Shown here: in pieces, positions 17,242 to 24,625 of the stretch
Layout of the letters: the number at the start of each line of letters is the position of its first letter
How positions within the stretch are numbered: position 1 is the stretch's first letter
Assembly (NCBI GenBank): GCA_936940865.1
Contig: CAKZJB010000126.1
Location: forward strand, 1-41,652
From: an uncultured Asticcacaulis sp.
GTDB taxonomy: Bacteria; Pseudomonadota; Alphaproteobacteria; Caulobacterales; Caulobacteraceae
Direction: 5' to 3'
DNA length: 41,652 bases
The notes under the pieces: generated by a model
Database searches by the model: none
Told to the model about the DNA's origin: nothing
Seen by the model: only the letters and a program-made list of their open reading frames with translations
Position numbers and translations under genes: made by a program

Positions 17242-20039
17242 GCGCTGGCCTTGCCGGGCTTGGACTTGGCGGCGGTCATGCGCGTATAGAGCTCGAACAG
17301 GTGTTCCAGCCGCTCGGTATCGTTGCGGAAGCGTCGTCCGATATAGATGCGCTCCAGCGTCTCATCGTTGCGTTCGTGGGCCTCGCGCAGGTTCTGCGGC
17401 ATGGTTTCCGGATCGTAGAGATCGGCAATCGTGGCCGGATAGTGTGCCTCACGCGCCAGCAGGATATCCTCGGCCCGGCGGGTCAGTTCGGCCTTGTCGT
17501 CCTCTGTCAGTTTGGGGACGGGGAAGGTGTTCCAGCAAAGTGTGTTAGTAAATCTGTAGTCAGTCCTCATTCGGGCGCAAACGGCTGCTACCCACGAAAT
17601 CATCAATTTTGAAACAACTATACTAAAAACCCAGGTATCTTTACATGGCATTCCAAAGGCAAGGTTGGAAATGGCTACCTCCGGCGGTAGTATTCCAGAA
17701 GGTAAATATTCTCGGTTCTCAGAACTCGTAACTGGAACGCAAATTATTGGGGTCTTCGGTAGCGGCTTTCGCTCATCGAATCGATACGACCAATCAGCCG
17801 CGCGCCTAGTGGCCGCTTTCGTACTCGTTAGTCTAAATGAGCGTACTTTTTCTATGCGGTCTCTCAGAAAAGGTATCGATAGCACTTGGTGGCTGTCATT
17901 ATCTTCTATCCATATGCAGTATCGAATTTCACCTCTTATCAATTCTAGCGAACCGGCAAATCTACGCACAAATTTTTTTATTTGCACTGCTGTTAATTTT
18001 CCTCTTTTTATATCTATCCTTTCTAAAAGAAGATGTCCCCCGTCTGTGGGGGAGTTACCGCGGTCGAATTCAGGCAATCCTGAAATTTGGAACCTCGATG
18101 GTTCGACGATAGTATTTTTTCCGGAGATTAAGTACGCGTTGATATAAGGAGTATGCCGCACGATCGAATTGTCGTGCTCGTTCAACTCGAAGAGGCGACG
18201 GTATCCGCTGCTCGCAATAGCAATGCCAACAATCACCACAGTGACGCCGGCGTTGTAACTAGCGAGATTTTTCCATGTGAAAGAAGTGTGGGCAAAAGCG
18301 ATTTCATGCCCGGTTTCGAAAATTAACGGCCAGAGGATCGGTACTTGCTGTCCTTGACAAATAGAGTTGGTGGACACGAAGGCGGCCGAGGCATTGTTTT
18401 GAGTGCCATAGTCGGCTGCTTTCATGAACCATCCAGCTACGTAGTCGAGCGATTTCCAGTTTGGTGTTCGGTGTTCAAAAATGCTTTGAAGATCGGCCTT
18501 TTGTTCCGCTGCCTGCCACTTTGAGCCAAGGTACGGCGGATTGCCACAGATATAGGTTTCGCCACCTTCATTCTCGAATTCGATCCTAGCTTGGTCAAGC
18601 GGTGCGCCAAACAGGTCGTCACCCCATATCTTCGCATCCGATTTGTTACCCTGTGGCGGGCAGATGCTTAGCCAATCGAGCCGCAGCGCATTGCCGCAAA
18701 CGATCCAGTTTTCCGCATTGAGCGGCAGGAACTCCGCCAAGGCTTCCTTCTGACCGCGATAGAGGACATCGCATTGATATTCGGCGATGATCAGGGCCAG
18801 GCGAGCGATTTCCGCCGGAAAGTCGCGCAGTTCGATACCGCGAAAATTGGTCAGCGGGATATCCGAGCGCCGGTCGGCTTCGCCGCGCCGTAGATTGATC
18901 TCGGCCTCGATCTCGCGCATCTGCTTATAGGCGATGACCAGGAAGTTGCCCGATCCGCAGGCCGGATCGAAGACGCGGATACGCGCCATGCGGTTGCGCA
19001 GGTTCAAAAGCTTGCGGCCATTGGTGCCGGCCTCTTCCAGCTTTTCCCGCAGGTCGTCGAGAAACAGCGGGTTCAGCACCTTCAGGATATTGGGTACGCT
19101 GGTATAGTGCATGCCCAGCGCGCCGCGTTCGTCGTCGTCGGCGACGGCCTGGATCATGCTGCCGAAAATATCGGGATTGATACGCCGCCAGTTCAGATTG
19201 CCGATGCTGATCAGATAGGACCGCGCCAGCCGGCTGAAGACGGGAACATCTAGGCTGCCGGAAAACAGCCCGCCATTGACATAGGGAAAGGCGTCCGCCC
19301 ACGGGCGAATATCGGCGGCCCTGCGGTAACGGCCGTCCGGCGCGCCATTGTGCCGGGTCGGCGTGTTCATCGCCAGGAAGATGTGCGCGATTACCTCATG
19401 CGTATTCGAGGAGTCGTCGGCGCTCATCTGCTGCACCGTATGGGTGAACAGGCCTTCGCCGTGGAAAATGTCGGTGTCTTCGGCGAAGAAGCAGAAGATC
19501 AGCCGCGCCATGAAATGGTTCATGTCCGGCCGGCGCTCGGCCTTGGCCCAGTCCGGGTTGCTGTTCAGCAACTCGACATAGAGACGGTTGAGGCGGCCCG
19601 TCGCCTTGATATCGAAACTGCTTTCCTTGATTTCCTTGACCGTGCTGATCCCGGCCAGCGGCAGGAAAACGCCGAAGCGATCCGGAAAACTCGCATAGTC
19701 GGTATCGACAATGACGCCTTCGGCGAGGTCCTCCGCCTGGAAACGCTTGCCGTCGGTCGCCAGGATGAAGCGCGCCTTGGCCGTGGCCGTTTTCGGGCTG
19801 TCGCGCAGGGCGCCGAGCGTAGCGTCGACCTCGCCCTCGGCGCAGACCTTGATGTGGATATGGTTGCGTTGCAGCACCGCGCCTGGCACGTCGGAGGCCG
19901 CGCCCGCGCCGGCCCTCAGCTTCTTGAGCGTCGTTTCCTTGTTGCCGTAGGCGCGCAGGAAGGCGAAGGGAAACTCTTGCGGATCAAAGGGCTGGGCCGC
20001 CAGTTCGGATACCGCCTGTTCGATTTCAACCGCGTTCAT
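17238..20039 (-). CDS. MmeI-like class I DNA (adenine-N6) methyltransferase
   Basis: This 933-residue first gene of the operon is a gamma-type DNA methyltransferase. The SAM motif is FDPACGSGNF (357-366) and the catalytic motif IV is NPPY (500-503), typical of adenine-N6 enzymes. A helical spacer containing FMARLIFCFFAEDTDIF precedes the methylase core, as in the MmeI family. I do not see the D...ExK nuclease motif that N-termini of type IIL enzymes carry, so restriction may be in trans. Roughly residues 466-833 (17540-18640), covering the presumed target-recognition domain, are much more AT-rich than the flanks, yet the frame is intact. ATG 20039 is preferred over an upstream in-frame start because the conserved-looking sequence begins there. 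Confidence 0.88.
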   Translation of the reverse strand: MNAVEIEQAVSELAAQPFDPQEFPFAFLRAYGNKETTLKKLRAGAGAASDVPGAVLQRNHIHIKVCAEGEVDATLGALRDSPKTATAKARFILATDGKRFQAEDLAEGVIVDTDYASFPDRFGVFLPLAGISTVKEIKESSFDIKATGRLNRLYVELLNSNPDWAKAERRPDMNHFMARLIFCFFAEDTDIFHGEGLFTHTVQQMSADDSSNTHEVIAHIFLAMNTPTRHNGAPDGRYRRAADIRPWADAFPYVNGGLFSGSLDVPVFSRLARSYLISIGNLNWRRINPDIFGSMIQAVADDDERGALGMHYTSVPNILKVLNPLFLDDLREKLEEAGTNGRKLLNLRNRMARIRVFDPACGSGNFLVIAYKQMREIEAEINLRRGEADRRSDIPLTNFRGIELRDFPAEIARLALIIAEYQCDVLYRGQKEALAEFLPLNAENWIVCGNALRLDWLSICPPQGNKSDAKIWGDDLFGAPLDQARIEFENEGGETYICGNPPYLGSKWQAAEQKADLQSIFEHRTPNWKSLDYVAGWFMKAADYGTQNNASAAFVSTNSICQGQQVPILWPLIFETGHEIAFAHTSFTWKNLASYNAGVTVVIVGIAIASSGYRRLFELNEHDNSIVRHTPYINAYLISGKNTIVEPSRFQISGLPEFDRGNSPTDGGHLLLERIDIKRGKLTAVQIKKFVRRFAGSLELIRGEIRYCIWIEDNDSHQVLSIPFLRDRIEKVRSFRLTSTKAATRRAADWSYRFDERKPLPKTPIICVPVTSSENREYLPSGILPPEVAISNLAFGMPCKDTWVFSIVVSKLMISWVAAVCARMRTDYRFTNTLCWNTFPVPKLTEDDKAELTRRAEDILLAREAHYPATIADLYDPETMPQNLREAHERNDETLERIYIGRRFRNDTERLEHLFELYTRMTAAKSKPGKASA

Positions 20040-20149
20040 GCCGCCTTTACCCCGATGGTCTTTCTTCCGACATCGGTAGAACACGCAACCTGATTTGTCA
20101 CGTTCGGCTCGCGTCGCGCGGGCATATTTTCAGGTGATTTTCGGGGCCG

Positions 20150-20542
20150 TCACTCCGCCTTCAACGTCTTCAGATACGCAATAATCGCCTTGCGGTCGCC
20201 GACCTTGCTGAAGTTCATCGGCATGGTGGTGCCGCCGTAGACGCCGGTCGGCTTGCGCAGCAGGTCGTCGAGGCGCTTTTCCGTCCAGCGGTCGCCGTGC
20301 GCGCCCGCGTCGCGCAGCGCCGCCGTATACTGATAACCCTGGACAGAGCCGACCGTGCGGCCGACCACGCCGAACAGGGCCGGGCCGTTGTCGTTCAGCA
20401 TGTGCTCGCTGTCGTCGTGGCACAGGGCGCAGTGGGTCTGAAAGATCAGCTTGCCCTTCTGGGCCTGGTCCAGGCTGCCGGCCCCGGCCGGTGCGGCCGC
20501 CATGGCTGCCGCCGCGAACAGGGCGATGACTGAAATCCGCAT
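20150..20542 (-). CDS. small periplasmic class I cytochrome c
   Basis: This 130-residue protein has a Sec signal peptide (MRISVIALFAAAAMAAAPAGA), one haem-binding CALCH motif and a likely distal Met ligand in TTMPMNF. The C-terminus follows the class I fold (DRKAIIAYLKTL). It is probably a soluble electron carrier, a good candidate donor to the cbb3 oxidase. GAGGAGA precedes ATG 20542. The FixK box at 20625-20638 is centred about 89 bp upstream of the ATG, so expression is expected under low oxygen. Another possible role is in an export or detoxification pathway. Confidence 0.9.
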   Translation of the reverse strand: MRISVIALFAAAAMAAAPAGAGSLDQAQKGKLIFQTHCALCHDDSEHMLNDNGPALFGVVGRTVGSVQGYQYTAALRDAGAHGDRWTEKRLDDLLRKPTGVYGGTTMPMNFSKVGDRKAIIAYLKTLKAE

Positions 20543-20624
20543 GCGTGTCTCCTCGGTTTTTTTCAGCGCAAACGCCGCATGGCTCGCCGTATGGGCATCA
20601 TGAACGATCGCCGGCCGCGGGCAA

Positions 20625-20638
20625 TTGACCGCGATCAA
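20625..20638 (-). promoter_or_regulatory. FNR/FixK box for cytochrome c
   Basis: TTGAC-CGCG-ATCAA. With a class II layout (box centred at -41.5) the start site would fall near 20590, giving a leader of about 48 nt for the minus-strand cytochrome gene. Confidence 0.75.
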
Positions 20639-20671
20639 AAGTCGCATGCCGTCGCGCGGGCGGGCCGGCAA

Positions 20672-20685
20672 TTGACCAGAGTCAA
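20672..20685 (+). promoter_or_regulatory. FNR/FixK box for the universal stress protein gene
   Basis: TTGAC-CAGA-GTCAA, a perfect dyad. It lies 47 bp from the preceding box, so the two boxes appear to serve the two divergent genes. The predicted start site is near 20720, 24 nt before ATG 20744. Confidence 0.75.
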
Positions 20686-20743
20686 GGCGGCCGAGTCGGA
20701 AGCGGGTAGGGTCGATCGGTGTCAACCTCCCGTGGAGACTGCC

Positions 20744-21634
20744 ATGTCCATCAAATCCATCCTGACCGTCTTCGGCGGAAACGACCACGAACTGAACGCC
20801 CTGGACTCGGCGCTGGCGCTGGGCCACATCTGCCGGGGCCTGGTGCGCATCCTGCACGTCGCGGCGCCGCCGGTGCTGTCGGACTTTTCCGGCCTCGGGA
20901 TCTACGGCGCCCTGGCCTATCCGGACGCGGCGACGATCGAGGCGCTCGACGAAGCCGAAGCCGCCCTTGCCGCCCGCGCCGGCGGGCTGGCCCGGACCGC
21001 CTGCACGCGCATGGGCGCCGTGCTGCACCCGGACGGCAGCGAGATGGTCATGGGGCAGTTCCAGGCCACGTTCCGCCTGGTGACCGGCGATCTCAGGACC
21101 CATGTGGCCGAACAGGCCGCCTTTGCCGACCTGGTCGTGACCGGGTACGACAACCGGCCCGACGGGGACCTGGACGTCATCCTGGCGGGCCTGTTCGAAG
21201 GCGGCCGCCCCGTCCTGGCCCTGCCGAGGGAGCCCGCGGCGGCCCTGCCGGCAACCGGATTCGCGCGGACGGTCGCTTTCGCCTGGGACGGCAGCCTGGC
21301 CAGTTCGCGCGCCTTGCGTGAGGCGGTGCCGCACATGCTGCACGCCCAGACCGTATACGTAATCCACGCCGGCGGCGGGGACGCGGCCAGCGACGACGCC
21401 CGGCGCGACCTGATGACCTATCTGCGCTGCCATTGCATCGCGGCCACCTATGTGGGCGTCGACCCCGGCCGCGCCGGCGTTGCCGAGACCCTGCTGGCCG
21501 AGGCCCGACGCGTGAAGGCCGACGTGCTGGCCATGGGCGCCTACGGCCACGGGCATATCAGCGAAATGCTGCTGGGCGGCGTTACCGACCATGTGCTCAA
21601 GCACGCGGACCTGCCGCTGCTGCTGGTGCACTGA
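20744..21634 (+). CDS. tandem-domain universal stress protein
   Basis: This 296-residue protein consists of two UspA-like domains (about 1-150 and 158-296). The second keeps the ATP-binding loop pattern G-x2-G-x9-G: GAYGHGHISEMLLGG, followed by VTDHVLKHADLPLLLVH, the family's usual C-terminus. The first domain lacks a clear ATP loop. Such proteins are commonly induced during oxygen limitation, which fits the FixK box upstream. It is followed within 20 nt by the reductase gene and then chaB, and all three are probably co-transcribed. Confidence 0.9.
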   Translation: MSIKSILTVFGGNDHELNALDSALALGHICRGLVRILHVAAPPVLSDFSGLGIYGALAYPDAATIEALDEAEAALAARAGGLARTACTRMGAVLHPDGSEMVMGQFQATFRLVTGDLRTHVAEQAAFADLVVTGYDNRPDGDLDVILAGLFEGGRPVLALPREPAAALPATGFARTVAFAWDGSLASSRALREAVPHMLHAQTVYVIHAGGGDAASDDARRDLMTYLRCHCIAATYVGVDPGRAGVAETLLAEARRVKADVLAMGAYGHGHISEMLLGGVTDHVLKHADLPLLLVH

Positions 21635-21651
21635 CCCCGTGGAGCGCGGCC

Positions 21652-22230
21652 GTGAAAAAGATCCTGATCATCAACGGCAATCCGGCCCTGCAGCGCGAGA
21701 GCTTTTCCGAAGCGCTGTGCAACGCCTATGGCGAGGCCGCGCGCCAGGCCGGGCACGAGGTGCGGACGCTCAAGATCGCGACGCTCGACTTCGATCCGAT
21801 CCTGCACGAAGGCTATCACGGCGGCCAGGCGGCCGAGGCGCACATCGTGGCGGCGCGGGACTTCGTGCGCTGGGCGGAGCACGCGGTGATCGTCTATCCC
21901 CTGTGGCAGTTCGGCGTTCCGGCGCTGCTCAAGGGATTTTGCGAGCGCGTCTTCGTGCCGGACTTCGCCTATTCGGTGACAGCCGGAAATCCGCTGCAGG
22001 CCGCGCTTCTGAAAGGGCGGTCGGTGCGCCTGGTCCAGACCATGGGCATGCCGGCCTTCCTCTACGCCACGGTCTTCGGCGGCCATGGCTGCAAGGCGTT
22101 CCGGAGCCTGTTCAGGTTTTGCGGTTTCAGGCCCGTCCGCGCCACCCTGCTGGGCATGGTCGAGGGGCCGGATCGGGTGCGCCGGGGGCATCTGGCGCGG
22201 ATTCGGGCGCTCGGCGCGGCCGGGCTTTGA
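21652..22230 (+). CDS. flavodoxin-fold NAD(P)H:quinone oxidoreductase-like protein
   Basis: This 192-residue protein has the flavodoxin-like fold of the NQO/MdaB/KefF family. The FMN-phosphate-binding start is KKILIINGNP, a central YPLWQFGVPALLKGF segment matches the flavin-site loop, and a C-terminal region carries GMPAFLYATVFGGHG. It probably carries out two-electron reduction of quinones or electrophiles in the cytoplasm. GTG 21652 is used, with GGAG about 8 nt upstream; no ATG gives the full beta-1 strand. It sits in the FixK-controlled stress-protein operon. Confidence 0.82.
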   Translation: MKKILIINGNPALQRESFSEALCNAYGEAARQAGHEVRTLKIATLDFDPILHEGYHGGQAAEAHIVAARDFVRWAEHAVIVYPLWQFGVPALLKGFCERVFVPDFAYSVTAGNPLQAALLKGRSVRLVQTMGMPAFLYATVFGGHGCKAFRSLFRFCGFRPVRATLLGMVEGPDRVRRGHLARIRALGAAGL

Positions 22231-22248
22231 TTTTACAGGAGATATCGT

Positions 22249-22611
22249 ATGGTGAAACGTCCCGGTCCTGCTGAAAAACAGCCGACGCATGATTATGAAC
22301 GCGTTGCCGGCGGCGACGGCTGCGAACTGGGGGTCTGCCTGCCGCCGGAAACGGCGCCGGCGGCAGGCGAGCGGCCGCCGGCCTATGGGTCGAACGACGA
22401 TCTGCCTGCCGATGTGCGCGAAGCCCTGCCTTTTCCCGTGCAGACCCTGTACCGCGAAGCCTATAACCAGGCCTGGAGCCGCGCCATGAGCCCGGTTCGC
22501 CGGGGATTCACCCCGCGCCATGACGAGGCGGCGGCGCGCGCCGCCTGGAGGGCCGTGCGGCGGCAATATGTCCAGCACGGCACGACCTGGGTGCGGCGCA
22601 AGCCCGGCTGA
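22249..22611 (+). CDS. ChaB-like protein
   Basis: This 120-residue protein has a disordered Pro/Ala/Gly-rich first third, then a ChaB-type fold. The run YGSNDDLPADVREALP and the helix QTLYREAYNQAW are family hallmarks, and the C-terminus has AWRAVRRQYV and TWVRRKPG. ChaB was named as a regulator of the ChaA cation antiporter in E. coli, but its role in alphaproteobacteria is unclear. AGGAG precedes the ATG, and it lies 18 nt after the reductase gene, so it is probably the last gene of that operon. Confidence 0.85.
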   Translation: MVKRPGPAEKQPTHDYERVAGGDGCELGVCLPPETAPAAGERPPAYGSNDDLPADVREALPFPVQTLYREAYNQAWSRAMSPVRRGFTPRHDEAAARAAWRAVRRQYVQHGTTWVRRKPG

Positions 22612-22629
22612 AGACGTTTATGCGTCGTT

Positions 22630-22749
22630 TGGGCAAAAGAGGCGGCCAGTGCGGCGTGGAGGCGTGCCGCACTGGCCAAAGCTGGCGAACCTGGGGAAGC
22701 CCGCCGTCGAAGACGGCCGGAGACAGGGGGATTGTATCCGGCGCCCGAT
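22630..22749 (-). ncRNA. candidate low-oxygen small RNA
   Basis: A perfect FixK box (22783-22796) has no protein gene in either direction at promoter distance. On the minus strand the class II geometry predicts a start near 22748, with a weak -10 (TACCGT, 22756-22761). The ~115-nt transcript would hold a C-rich 5' part (ATCCCCCTG), a small GCCGT/ACGGC hairpin with a CUUCG-type loop, and a 12-bp GC-rich hairpin whose 10-nt loop contains CCTCC, then CTCTTTTG. Anti-Shine-Dalgarno CCTCC loops are known in alphaproteobacterial sRNAs. There is no experimental support. Confidence 0.45.
22631..22677 (-). terminator. strong hairpin with T-tract facing minus
   Basis: GGCCAGTGCGGC (22644-22655) and GCCGCACTGGCC (22666-22677) form a perfect 12-bp stem. 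On the minus strand it is followed by GCCTCTTTTG. On the plus side no T-run follows, so minus is the better orientation. It might also help end the chaB transcript, 32 nt upstream. Confidence 0.6.
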
Positions 22750-22782
22750 AAGGTAACGGTAGCCCGGAAACCGGGGAAGAGT

Positions 22783-22796
22783 TTGATTAAAATCAA
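22783..22796. promoter_or_regulatory. perfect FNR/FixK box without an adjacent protein gene
   Basis: TTGAT-TAAA-ATCAA, with the dyad extending to GTTTGAT/ATCAAAC. It is the best consensus match of the nine boxes here. It could drive the minus-strand sRNA candidate or a plus-strand transcript carrying the leader-like element at 22826-22880. Confidence 0.8.
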
Positions 22797-22825
22797 ACTT
22801 TGACTCCATATCGGCGGCGATGGAG

Positions 22826-22880
22826 TTTGACCGGGTCGCCGCTGGTAAAGGCGCCAGTCTTTTCGTACCTGCCCGCCGCC
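22826..22880 (+). repeat. leader-like repeated element, copy 1
   Basis: About 55 bp are shared with the hemN leader (31262-31325), including the identical cores GGCGCCAGTCTTTTCGT and TGCCCGCCGCC. Within it CTGGT-AAAGGC-GCCAG (22842-22857) forms a small hairpin followed by TCTTTTCGT. Its 5' edge is about 37 bp from the FixK box centre. In hemN the distance is about 43 bp. Confidence 0.55.
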
Positions 22881-22896
22881 GTCTTGTCGCCAAAGC

Positions 22897-22921
22897 GCGA
22901 AGCGTCAGGACAACGCTTCGC
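22897..22921 (-). terminator. possible terminator hairpin downstream of the phasin gene
   Basis: GCGAAGCG (22897-22904) and CGCTTCGC (22914-22921) pair over 8 bp with a 9-nt loop, 73 nt past the phasin stop. The minus-strand 3' flank is GCTTTGG, only a short T-tract. Confidence 0.35.
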
Positions 22922-22993
22922 GGGCGGCGAGCGATGAGGCGTTCGAGATGGAAAAAGATCGATGCCAACGGTCACTCTTTATGGCCGCCGGTG

Positions 22994-23440
22994 TCAGTCG
23001 GCCATCGCCCGGAACAGGCGTTCAGGGGCGTCGGCCGCGCGCGCCACGACCGGCTCGAAGGTCTTGGACCAGGCGCCGTAAAGGTTCGACCACATGGCGA
23101 TATTGGCCTCGAGCAGTTTGTTCGCCGCTTCGGAGCTTTTCTTCTGGAGCGCGGCCATGTCGGCCGGCGTCCGGCAGGCCATGCTGTCGCCGGCCAGTTC
23201 GGCGAAGGTCGCAGCGGCGCCGGTGCAGGCGTCCATGTAGGAGCGGCCGAGATCGGCGACAAGATGCGAAGCGCGCGTGCCGGATTGCATCGCCGCCGTC
23301 AGCGTGTCGCTGCAGCAGGATACGGTTTCGCGGGCGATCTGATCGAAGCTTTCGCCCGACCACTCGATCGCCTGGGTGATTTCATCGCGGGCGGTATCGG
23401 TTTTGGCGGCTTTGACGCGGGTGGCTGAGGAATCGGGCAT
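22994..23440 (-). CDS. phasin family protein
   Basis: This 148-residue helical protein matches the phasin family that coats polyhydroxyalkanoate granules. A long amphipathic first helix (AIEWSGESFDQIARETV) is followed by a second helical block (MAALQKKSSEAANKLLEANIAMWSNL) and the usual WSKTFEPVVARA-like end. Two adjacent cysteines (SCCSD) are unusual. The start at 23440 has GGAGA upstream. A FixK box 60 nt upstream predicts low-oxygen induction, when carbon is stored. Downstream are only the presumed terminator and the sRNA region. Confidence 0.85.
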   Translation of the reverse strand: MPDSSATRVKAAKTDTARDEITQAIEWSGESFDQIARETVSCCSDTLTAAMQSGTRASHLVADLGRSYMDACTGAAATFAELAGDSMACRTPADMAALQKKSSEAANKLLEANIAMWSNLYGAWSKTFEPVVARAADAPERLFRAMAD

Positions 23441-23499
23441 GGGAAGTCTCCTTGTTGCGGTTGTAATGGCCATTATGTCGCCTGGCGGCGGGCGCAAGT

Positions 23500-23513
23500 T
23501 TGATCCCGGTCAA
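23500..23513 (-). promoter_or_regulatory. FNR/FixK box for the phasin gene
   Basis: TTGAT-CCCG-GTCAA. It overlaps the ackA stop codon (TGA at 23510-23512, minus). A -10-like CATAAT on the minus strand (23472-23477) is correctly spaced, giving a start near 23465 and a leader of about 25 nt. Confidence 0.75.
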
Positions 23514-24625
23514 GCCGGCGCCGCCAAAACGGCCGCGACCTCGGCGGCCATGGCGCGCTCCTCGTTGGCGGGCAGGACCAGCACTTCGAATGGCGGCAGG
23601 AAGGCCAGGCGATCGAGAATCATCCGGCGCACCGGTTCGGCGTTTTCCCCGATGCCCCCCGTGAAGACCACGCCGTCCAGCCCGCCCAGCGACACGGCCA
23701 TGCCGGCGATCGCCTGGGCCGTCTTGTGGGCGAAATATTCAAGCGCGAAGCGGGCGCGGGGATCGGGACTGGCCAGAAGCGTGCGGACGTCGTTGCTGAT
23801 TCCCGACAGCCCCTTCAGGCCCGAGTCCTCGTAGAGCAGGCGTTCGACGGCATCGGCCGTCAGGCCCAGGGTTTTCTGCATGTGCAGGATGGCGCCGGGG
23901 TCGATGGCGCCGCTGCGGGTGCCCATGGGCAGGCCGTCGAGCGCCGTCAGGCTCATGGTGGTGTCGACGCTCTGGCCGTTGCGCATGGCGCAAAGGCTGG
24001 CGCCGTTGCCGAGATGGGCGGCGGCGACACGGCCGGCAAAAAGCCCGGGATGGTCGCGCCGGAGACAGTCGGCGATCCAGGCATAGGACAGCCCGTGATA
24101 GCCGTAGCGCCGCACGCCCTTGTCCGTCACACTGTCCGGCAGGGCCATGCGCGCGGCCAGCGGCCCCAGGTGGGCATGGAATGCGGTGTCGAAGCAGCCG
24201 AACTGGCGCAGCCGGGGGTGGGCCCGCCAAAGGGCCCTGACTGCAGCCAGGTTGTGCGGCTGGTGCTGGGGCGCCAGGGGGATATAGGCGGCCAGGTCGT
24301 CGACCGTTTCCGGCAAAAGCTCGGCGGCGCGGTCGCGGCCGCCGCCATGGACGATGCGATGCGCCGCCGCGCCGATTCGCCGGCCCTGGGCCGCGCGGTC
24401 CAGCCAGCCGAGGACGAAGGCCAGCGCCTCGTCGATTCCGGTGTTCGCCGGCAGGGCCTGGCTTTCGTCGCGGCTCGTTTCCTGCCAGTGGACCTGGAAT
24501 TCCGGTTGTCCGCCCAGCCCGGTCACCTTGCCGCCCAGAATATAGGGCAGGTCGGGCGACAGGCCGAACAGGCGGAATTTGAGGCTGGACGATCCTGCGT
24601 TCAGGGTCAGCAGGGCCGGGTTCAT
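23510..24625 (-). CDS. ackA: acetate (or propionate/butyrate) kinase
   Basis: This 371-residue cytoplasmic enzyme converts acyl phosphate plus ADP to the acid plus ATP. ASKHA-family motifs are clear: LTLNAGSSSLKF at the N-terminus, HRIVHGGG, FDTAFHAHLGPLA, GYHGLSYAW, HLGNGASLCA, GMGTRSG-like (PMGTRSGAIDPG), and VFTGGIGENAEPVR. The length is slightly below E. coli AckA. The start at 24625 overlaps the upstream phosphotransacetylase stop (ATGA), so the pair is coupled for substrate-level ATP formation. Confidence 0.93.
   Translation of the reverse strand: MNPALLTLNAGSSSLKFRLFGLSPDLPYILGGKVTGLGGQPEFQVHWQETSRDESQALPANTGIDEALAFVLGWLDRAAQGRRIGAAAHRIVHGGGRDRAAELLPETVDDLAAYIPLAPQHQPHNLAAVRALWRAHPRLRQFGCFDTAFHAHLGPLAARMALPDSVTDKGVRRYGYHGLSYAWIADCLRRDHPGLFAGRVAAAHLGNGASLCAMRNGQSVDTTMSLTALDGLPMGTRSGAIDPGAILHMQKTLGLTADAVERLLYEDSGLKGLSGISNDVRTLLASPDPRARFALEYFAHKTAQAIAGMAVSLGGLDGVVFTGGIGENAEPVRRMILDRLAFLPPFEVLVLPANEERAMAAEVAAVLAAPA

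Noticed and set aside
17665-18147. A plus-strand frame in the AT-rich block of the methyltransferase, first suspected to be an inserted gene
   Set aside because: The methyltransferase frame runs uninterrupted through the block, and the plus frame has no ribosome site or recognisable domain.
20579-20743. Upstream in-frame start for the universal stress protein
   Set aside because: It would place both FixK boxes inside the coding region. ATG 20744 starts exactly at the conserved first strand.
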